From Nitratireductor indicus C115 (GTDB lineage: Bacteria > Pseudomonadota > Alphaproteobacteria > Rhizobiales > Rhizobiaceae), in the NCBI RefSeq assembly GCF_000300515.1, contig NZ_AMSI01000007.1:186001-250000 (forward strand): 64,000 bases of DNA, read 5' to 3'. The position numbers and the translations under genes were made by a program. Each line of letters starts with the position of its first letter. Position 1 is the first letter of the stretch. Below the pieces are notes generated by a model. That model saw only the letters and a list, made by a program, of their open reading frames with translations. It ran no database searches and had not been told where the DNA came from. Of the stretch, positions 59,102 to 64,000 are shown piece after piece.

Positions 59102-59887
59102 TCAAAACCGCCCGCAATCGACCTTCATCTTGTCGCCGGTGATCGCCGATGACAGGTCGGAGGCATAGTAAAGCGCGGCCCGGCCAACCTCTTCAGGGGC
59201 AACCCACCGTTTCAGCGCGGCAACGTCGGTGTAGTTCTCGCGCTCGATTTCCTCGACCGGGCGCCCCTCCGCTTCGGATCGCCGTTTCAGGATTCGATCC
59301 ATGTTCTCGCCAGAGACCGCACCTGGCATCAACGCATTGACCCGAACCCCGACGCTCCCAAGCTCGCGGGCCATGGTCTCGGTGATGCCAATGAGGGCGA
59401 ACTTCGAGGCGACATAGGCCGAGCGCATCGGATAGCCTTCGATGCCCATGAGCGACGACATGTTGATGATCGACCCCGAACGCTGCGCGCTCATGATCCG
59501 GGCCGCTTCCTGGAGACAATACATCGCCCCGACCAGGTTGATGTTCAGACAATTTATCCAGTCCGCCATATCGACCTCGGCGACCGGCGCGATCGGGCCG
59601 GGACCACCGGCATTGTTCAGCAGGATGTCGACCCGCCCGGTTATTGCGAGCGCCTCGGCGAACATGCTCCTGACCTGCGCTTGATCCGCAACGTCGCAGG
59701 CGATCGCATAACCGCCGATCGCGTCGGCGACCCGTTTAATCGGCTCGATTCGGCGCCCGGCGACGACGACCTTGGCACCCGCCGCGGCAAAGACCCGGGC
59801 GGTGGCTTCGCCGATTCCGCTGCCGCCGCCGGTGACGACGGCAAGCTTGCCGTCCAGGCGGGAAAGATCGTTGAAATCAGCGCTCAT
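59102..59887 (-). CDS. Short-chain dehydrogenase of the amine catabolic operon
   Basis: This classical SDR has 261 residues. It shows GGGSGIGEATA at 20-30, the NNAG motif, and the catalytic Ser144/145, Tyr158 and Lys162 (SAYVASKFALIG). GRRIEPI after the second strand has basic residues, suggesting NADP. Its ATG overlaps the stop of the FAD oxidoreductase gene by four bases. It is therefore expected to act on a product of that enzyme, probably oxidising or reducing a hydroxyl/keto group; the substrate is unknown. Confidence 0.88.
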   Translation of the reverse strand: MSADFNDLSRLDGKLAVVTGGGSGIGEATARVFAAAGAKVVVAGRRIEPIKRVADAIGGYAIACDVADQAQVRSMFAEALAITGRVDILLNNAGGPGPIAPVAEVDMADWINCLNINLVGAMYCLQEAARIMSAQRSGSIINMSSLMGIEGYPMRSAYVASKFALIGITETMARELGSVGVRVNALMPGAVSGENMDRILKRRSEAEGRPVEEIERENYTDVAALKRWVAPEEVGRAALYYASDLSSAITGDKMKVDCGRF

Positions 59888-60984
59888 GTCGCGTCCTTTT
59901 CGAAATCTCGCCCCGGATTGAACAGGGGCATTTCAGGGCTGTGCCCCAGGATGAAATCACCCATCAGCCGGCCGATATACGGGCCGATGGTATAGCCGCC
60001 GCGCACGCAGCCCAGAACGAATGCGTCCGGCACGCCGGGAAGTTCTCCGGCGAGCGGGTAGAAGTCGGGCACGTTGGCTTCAAAGCCGGTCCAGCTGCGG
60101 AGAACCCGTGCCTGCCCCAGCTTCGGCAGGGCGAATTGAGCCAGCGACAGGTTCGGGATGAGACTGTCGGCGATGACTTCGCCCCTGCCCTCCTGCGGCG
60201 TGCCGCGCCCCTGCCAGCCACCGCCGATCAGGATGGTACCGTTGCCTTTCTGCTTCATGGTCAGCAAACCGGTCGCGTGGCCGATGACCGTCGCGAACAG
60301 CGGCGGCATCCGTTCCGTCACCGAAACCGTGTTGATCCGGGCATTGACCGGCAGATCGACGCCAAGCATCGCGGCCACCGGTTTCAGCCAGGCGCCCGCC
60401 GCGAGCAGGATCCGCCTGGCCTTTATTGGCGGACCGCCGGTGTGCAGCACGAAGCCCTGCGTATCGCGAGTGATGGACGTCACCGCACATCGCTCGCGAT
60501 ATGGCACCGAAGCCTCACGCAGGCGTCCGCGATAATACTGACCGGTCAGCGAGGAGTTCGCATAGCCGTCCTCGTGGCAATAGCTCGCCGCCAGCACGCG
60601 GCGGGTCAGGTTCGGCTCGGCGCTCAGGACCTGGTTGTTCGTCACGAACTCAATCGGCGCACCGGCTTCGGCCTTGAGCGTCTGGCGTTCCGTCAGCAGC
60701 TCTGCCTCGCGCTCGGTGAAGGCGAGCGTATAGCCACCGGTGCGGCGAAAGCCGACCGCATCCCCCATGCGCGCCCACTCCTCATGGCCCTTCAGCGCAT
60801 AGGGCATCAGCCTGACCCGCTTGATCTGCAACGAGAGCGTGCCGGCGTTAACGCCGGATGCCCCCTGCCCCAGGTCGCCACGGTCGAGCACGATGGGCGC
60901 CATCCCGCCCGAGGCCAGGCGCAGGGCCGCGGCGCAACCCATGATGCCGCCACCGATTATCGCGATGTCGTGGTTCTCGCTCAT
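59884..60984 (-). CDS. FAD-dependent amine dehydrogenase, DadA-like beta subunit
   Basis: This DAO-family flavoprotein has 366 residues, a Rossmann motif IAIIGGGIMGCAAALRLASGG and a C-terminal FAD-binding part with VLGCVRGGYTIGPYIGRLMGDFILG. It matches the beta subunits of D-hydroxyproline or opine dehydrogenases, which oxidise an N-C bond and pass electrons to the partner subunits. The ATG at 60984 overlaps the alpha subunit stop by four bases; the open frame continues to 61536 through the alpha gene and is not coding there. Its stop overlaps the SDR start. Confidence 0.88.
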   Translation of the reverse strand: MSENHDIAIIGGGIMGCAAALRLASGGMAPIVLDRGDLGQGASGVNAGTLSLQIKRVRLMPYALKGHEEWARMGDAVGFRRTGGYTLAFTEREAELLTERQTLKAEAGAPIEFVTNNQVLSAEPNLTRRVLAASYCHEDGYANSSLTGQYYRGRLREASVPYRERCAVTSITRDTQGFVLHTGGPPIKARRILLAAGAWLKPVAAMLGVDLPVNARINTVSVTERMPPLFATVIGHATGLLTMKQKGNGTILIGGGWQGRGTPQEGRGEVIADSLIPNLSLAQFALPKLGQARVLRSWTGFEANVPDFYPLAGELPGVPDAFVLGCVRGGYTIGPYIGRLMGDFILGHSPEMPLFNPGRDFEKDAT

Positions 60985-62399
60985 AGCGGGGCCGGTTTCG
61001 GCATGGGCAGATCGCCATAATCGAAGTCGCCCGCCAGAGCGGACACCGGAACCGGGCGTATCGGTGGCCGCGGCGTTGGTGGTGCGATCTCGGACAAAGC
61101 CCGGTTTTCTTGCAACGCGATAAGCCGGGCCACAGATGACTGGCAGTATTTGCCGCCACAAGGCCCCATGCCCGCACGCTGTCCGGACTTGACCGCATTG
61201 CTGCTGACCGCACCCGACTCGATCTCGTCCTCGATGGCACGCCGGGTGAGGCTTTCGCAGCGGCACACGACCGTGTCGGGCGTGGCCAGGCCGATCGGGT
61301 CCGCACGCAGCACCGACAGGGCGGTCATCGCTTCGCCAAAACGCGACGCACGGCGATAGGCCCTTTCCAGAGCCGGATCGGACGCGCTGGCCTGCCCGAT
61401 ATGGCGCAAGGCGGTCCGAGCGACGATCTGGCCGTGCAATTCGGCCGCGACCGCGCCTCTGATGCCACAACTGTCTCCCGCTAGGAACAGTCCTTCGCGC
61501 GCAGTGCTGCCGTCCGATTCGGCTTCGGAAACCCACCCGCCGAGATCGGGTCGGTACCGGACCGCTACACCGGCCAGCTGTGCCGCCTCGATCGACGGGG
61601 CAAGACCGCCCCCGAGGCAGACGGAATCCGCCGCGATCCCGATGTCACCGGGAAGCGGCGTGCCGTCGGTCGCCAGGCGGCACAGGGTGACACCGATGAC
61701 CCGATCGTCCCCGGAAACGGATTTCACGGCATGGCCCCAGTAGATCGGCACACTAGCCAGCATCAGGTCGGCAACCCAGCGCCCCCCGCGCCACAGCAGG
61801 TCGGGTCGCGCCATCATCGACGGCAGGCGTGCCAGCCAGTCGGCGCGGGTGTTGGGTGTAACAACAGCCGCCACCGTTCCCCCCAACCGGCGAATTTCGC
61901 TGGCCACGAAGAATACCAGTGGCCCGGTGCCCGCAACCACGCTCGCCCGGCCAGGCAGCCGGATCGACTGTTTGAACAGCGCCGTTGCACCGGCAAGTCC
62001 GATGACACCCGGAGTGGTCCACCCCCGAACCGGTTGTGCCTCCTCGCGCGCGCCCGTCGCCAGTATGACGGCACGGCTATACAGGCGACCTGCGGTGCCA
62101 TTGCGCAGGGTATGTATGACCCAATGCTCGCCCTGCCTTTCGATCTGCCAGACCCGCGTGTCGGTCATCTGACTGACACCGCTTGCGGCGAGCCTCTCGC
62201 GCAGATTATCACCGGAACGGCTCTCGGGGGTCGCCGGGGCCGACAGGATGGATCTGTCCTTGGCCCGCCAGACCTGTCCGCCCGCCTGGCGCTGCTCGTC
62301 AATCAGCAAGGACCGACACTCCGTCTGACCGACGACCAGAGCTGCGGTCGCACCGGCCGGGCCGGCACCGACGATTGAAATATCGACTATGTCCCGCAT
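60981..62399 (-). CDS. FAD/NAD(P) oxidoreductase alpha subunit with 2Fe-2S BFD domain
   Basis: This flavoprotein of 472 residues has an N-terminal FAD site (ISIVGAGPAGATAALVVGQ), GGQVWRA, a second dinucleotide site (ASVVAGTGPLVFFVASEIRRLGG) and ATGAREEAQPVRG. The C-terminal Cys cluster VVCRCESLTRRAIEDEI ... GMGPCGGKYCQ is the bacterioferritin-associated-ferredoxin (BFD-like) 2Fe-2S domain. The set equals OoxA/NoxA or the alpha subunit of hydroxyproline dehydrogenase. It lies 7 bases after the small ferredoxin-like gene and overlaps the beta subunit gene. Confidence 0.9.
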   Translation of the reverse strand: MRDIVDISIVGAGPAGATAALVVGQTECRSLLIDEQRQAGGQVWRAKDRSILSAPATPESRSGDNLRERLAASGVSQMTDTRVWQIERQGEHWVIHTLRNGTAGRLYSRAVILATGAREEAQPVRGWTTPGVIGLAGATALFKQSIRLPGRASVVAGTGPLVFFVASEIRRLGGTVAAVVTPNTRADWLARLPSMMARPDLLWRGGRWVADLMLASVPIYWGHAVKSVSGDDRVIGVTLCRLATDGTPLPGDIGIAADSVCLGGGLAPSIEAAQLAGVAVRYRPDLGGWVSEAESDGSTAREGLFLAGDSCGIRGAVAAELHGQIVARTALRHIGQASASDPALERAYRRASRFGEAMTALSVLRADPIGLATPDTVVCRCESLTRRAIEDEIESGAVSSNAVKSGQRAGMGPCGGKYCQSSVARLIALQENRALSEIAPPTPRPPIRPVPVSALAGDFDYGDLPMPKPAPL

Positions 62400-62406
62400 C
62401 GCACCG

Positions 62407-62694
62407 TCACCGCCGCGACTTGACAGCTAGGCCGGGCGATACCGTGAGGCGGCAGCTTTCAACACTCTGCCCATCCACGAAGACCACGCATTCCTGGCAA
62501 AGGCCCATCATACAGAACGCGCCCCTCGGAGCACCATCGCCCGGTGCGTTCCGCAGATGCAGAACTCCCGCCTGCATCAGCGCCGCGGCAAGGTTTTCGT
62601 CCGCGCACCCCATCAACGCGACCCCGTCGAAGGTGAAAGGCACCTTCTCCGAGCGTTGGATCCGGGCGGAGTGATCGGGAACGAGGCGGATCAT
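62407..62694 (-). CDS. 2Fe-2S small subunit of the three-part dehydrogenase
   Basis: This 95-residue ferredoxin-like protein has Cys61, Cys66 and Cys69 in FCMMGLCQECVV and Cys81 in VESCR, the ligands of a plant-type 2Fe-2S centre. Small proteins of this kind are the gamma subunit of opine/hydroxyproline dehydrogenases. It overlaps the upstream DHDPS-family gene by four bases and precedes the alpha subunit, so all three subunits are encoded consecutively. Confidence 0.9.
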   Translation of the reverse strand: MIRLVPDHSARIQRSEKVPFTFDGVALMGCADENLAAALMQAGVLHLRNAPGDGAPRGAFCMMGLCQECVVFVDGQSVESCRLTVSPGLAVKSRR

Positions 62695-63590
62695 CTGTAA
62701 CTGATCCCCAGCGCGTCAAAGGTGCGCCGGATCTTGTCGAGATCCTGCCCGCTCAGCGGCAGGACCGGGTCGCGCGGCACGCCCGCCGGTTGGCCGATCA
62801 GGTTCAACGCCGCCTTGAAGGAAGCCGGCCACGTGCCTGTCCCCATTAGCATCTCGTATATGACCGTCAGCTGGTAGTGCGCCTTGCGATAGATTTCGTC
62901 AGGCGCGGAAGTCCCCACTTCCTGCATCTGCGAGGGAAGCAGATCGGTGAACTCGGGGCCGGTGGCGATGAATCCCTTCGCGCCCAGCGCAAAGGCCGGC
63001 AGGATATAGTGGCACGGGCCGGTCATCACCGACATCTTCCCGCCTAAACGTGCAAGCAGGTGTGTATGATAGAAGAAGTCGCGCTGGCTTTCCTTGATGC
63101 CGATGACGTTATGCGCGTTCACCAGCGTCTCGGTCTGGTCCACGGTCAGCGAGAAGCCCATCCGACGCGGCGAGTTATACAGGACCAGAGGCAGACCGGT
63201 CGCCGCCGAGATCTTGTCGAAGCGGGCCATCAGTTCCGCTTCCGAAGCCTTCAGGACATAGGTCTGCGGCATCGACAGCAGCACATCCGCCCCGTTCTCT
63301 TCGGCCGCTCGCACGTATCCCAGACAGGCTTCGATCGTAGGGGCCGAAATGCCCATCATTACCCCAACACGACCTCGGGACGTATCCTTGGCCAGGCGCA
63401 CGAGCCGACCACGTTCCGCAGCGGTCAGGGCCCAGCTCTCGCCGTTGTCGCCGGCGATGCAGATGCTGGTCGCCCCCCGTCCGATCAGGAACTCGAACAG
63501 CTCGACAAAGGCGTCCTCCATGATTTCGCCCTTCGCGGAAAAAGGCGTGGCGATTGCGGGGACATAGCCGTGAAGGTCATCTTTGTTCAT
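62691..63590 (-). CDS. DHDPS/NAL-family aldolase or deaminase
   Basis: This TIM-barrel enzyme of 299 residues belongs to the dihydrodipicolinate synthase family. The Schiff-base Lys166 is in VIGIKESQRD and the catalytic Tyr138 in LPLVLYNSPRRMG. The usual GTTGE is replaced by GDNGES (48-52). The family includes HypD-type pyrroline-hydroxy-carboxylate deaminase, which follows hydroxyproline dehydrogenase, as well as keto-deoxy sugar acid enzymes. Its coupling to the three dehydrogenase genes favours the first option, but the sequence does not prove it. It starts 12 bases after the SMP-30 gene stop. Confidence 0.88.
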   Translation of the reverse strand: MNKDDLHGYVPAIATPFSAKGEIMEDAFVELFEFLIGRGATSICIAGDNGESWALTAAERGRLVRLAKDTSRGRVGVMMGISAPTIEACLGYVRAAEENGADVLLSMPQTYVLKASEAELMARFDKISAATGLPLVLYNSPRRMGFSLTVDQTETLVNAHNVIGIKESQRDFFYHTHLLARLGGKMSVMTGPCHYILPAFALGAKGFIATGPEFTDLLPSQMQEVGTSAPDEIYRKAHYQLTVIYEMLMGTGTWPASFKAALNLIGQPAGVPRDPVLPLSGQDLDKIRRTFDALGISYR

Positions 63591-63602
63591 TGAGGGGTTC
63601 CG

Positions 63603-64000
63603 TCAGTCGGGGATTGCTGCTGTGAAAACGGTGCCGGTCTGGGCATCGACGATGAAAAGGCGGGACGGTTCGTCTGGGCCGAAGGCGACCGAGGTGGTCC
63701 AGAGACCTTCGGGTAGTCGGATCTCAGCGACCAGATCTCCCAGGGCATCGAAGACATAGGCGCGCCCGGCCTGCGCCTGCGCAACGGCGAGCCAGCCGCG
63801 GGTGTTGGTGGCCAGACCGTCCGGCCCGAGACCGCCGGACAGTTGCAGGAAGACCCCGACCATCGGCTGGCCCATGGCGGGCAGGTGCGACGACAGCCGC
63901 CAGACCTGATTGGCGCGGGTGGCGGCGACATAGACCCAGGCACCGTCGGGCGACAGGCAGATACCGTTGGAATAGGGCACGCAATCGAGCACCAGCCGCA
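63603..64000 (-). CDS. SMP-30/gluconolactonase family protein (5' end outside window)
   Basis: This is the C-terminal part of a six-bladed beta-propeller lactonase of the SMP-30/Gnl family. The visible end begins RLVLDCVPYSNGICLSP, where the Asn of SNGI is a metal ligand, and continues with GPDGLATNTRGWLAVAQAQAGRAYVF and an Asp ligand in that segment. The frame is open to the window edge; a GTG at 63992 is internal. It is the first visible gene of the operon and probably opens a lactone made upstream. Confidence 0.85.
   Translation of the reverse strand, partial: RLVLDCVPYSNGICLSPDGAWVYVAATRANQVWRLSSHLPAMGQPMVGVFLQLSGGLGPDGLATNTRGWLAVAQAQAGRAYVFDALGDLVAEIRLPEGLWTTSVAFGPDEPSRLFIVDAQTGTVFTAAIPD

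Noticed and set aside
60000-61536. N-terminal extension of the DadA-like gene to 61536
   Set aside because: The extension is the alpha subunit gene in another frame; the ATG at 60984 starts the Rossmann motif.
1-64000. CRISPR arrays, rRNA genes, full tRNA genes or a replication origin
   Set aside because: None was seen; the only regular array is the 4 x 14-bp tandem repeat without spacers, and no repABC or parAB genes are present.

Overview
The window reads as alphaproteobacterial DNA, most likely from the Hyphomicrobiales (Mesorhizobium/Aminobacter-type). The pointers are a Ros/MucR zinc-finger regulator, an RP4/Ti-type Trb conjugation operon with the TrbI-DUF2274 tail, many BKACE, TRAP and TAXI genes, and high-GC codon use. 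It looks like an accessory replicon or a strongly mosaic genomic island: two insertion sequences, two serine recombinases, a tRNA-end scar, and at least five genes cut at foreign junctions (mucR, ackA, trbD, an MFS gene and a carboxymuconolactone decarboxylase).

Region 1 (1-19.3 kb) is a metal and stress block. An IS3-type element has replaced the start of mucR. Then come a cupin gene, a CopZ-like metallochaperone with a CPG-type P1B ATPase, a DUF924 protein, a hexameric tyrosine-coordinated heme protein, a CopA-type Cu+ ATPase, a MerA-like flavoprotein and an acetoin-reductase-like SDR. A P1B-4 (SPC/HEGGT) ATPase is translationally coupled to chrA, followed by a LysR gene. A TetR gene with its own operator heads a four-gene HlyD/ABC exporter operon.

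Region 2 (19.4-29.5 kb) starts with an acetate kinase gene cut after about 314 codons. Next to it lie a foreign gene tail, a VapBC pair, an intact large serine recombinase and a low-GC putative defence island. The island has an HNH nuclease and AAA/SMC-like ATPase pair and a beta-class DNA methyltransferase on the minus strand, divergent from a Z1-domain helicase and a 152-residue uncharacterised protein. This is the best candidate in the window for an undescribed anti-phage or restriction system.

Region 3 (29.6-37.8 kb) is the minus-strand conjugation operon trbE-J-K-L-F-G-I-DUF2274, with nearly every junction an ATGA overlap. trbB, trbC and most of trbD are missing: the operon is fused to the first 40-odd codons of an MFS transporter.

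Region 4 (37.9-52.4 kb) is a catabolic cluster under two TetR regulators that appear to have different operators. One palindrome family (TGCACTGCA-N3-TGCAGTGCA) sits upstream of the truncated MFS gene, TetR-1, an NMT1/SsuA-type ABC transporter with a VOC protein, and an aldehyde dehydrogenase. A second family (TGACTRATC-GATCAGTCA) sits upstream of TetR-2 and of a TRAP transporter / cyclase / BKACE / CoA-transferase / carboxymuconolactone decarboxylase operon. An amidohydrolase of the gamma-resorcylate decarboxylase type lies between them. The substrate cannot be read directly; a small aromatic or ring-derived acid feeding a beta-keto acid is the simplest reading.

Region 5 (52.4-55.8 kb) is a scar zone: a decapitated second serine recombinase, a dead IS5-family element, a Fic protein with a C-terminal winged helix and palindromes in its promoter, the 3' end of a tRNA-Arg-like gene, and an IS3 remnant. 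Region 6 (55.8-64 kb) is a minus-strand operon: a TAXI-TRAP transporter, an SDR, a three-subunit FAD / 2Fe-2S amine dehydrogenase of the hydroxyproline/opine dehydrogenase type, a DHDPS-family enzyme and an SMP-30 lactonase that runs off the window.
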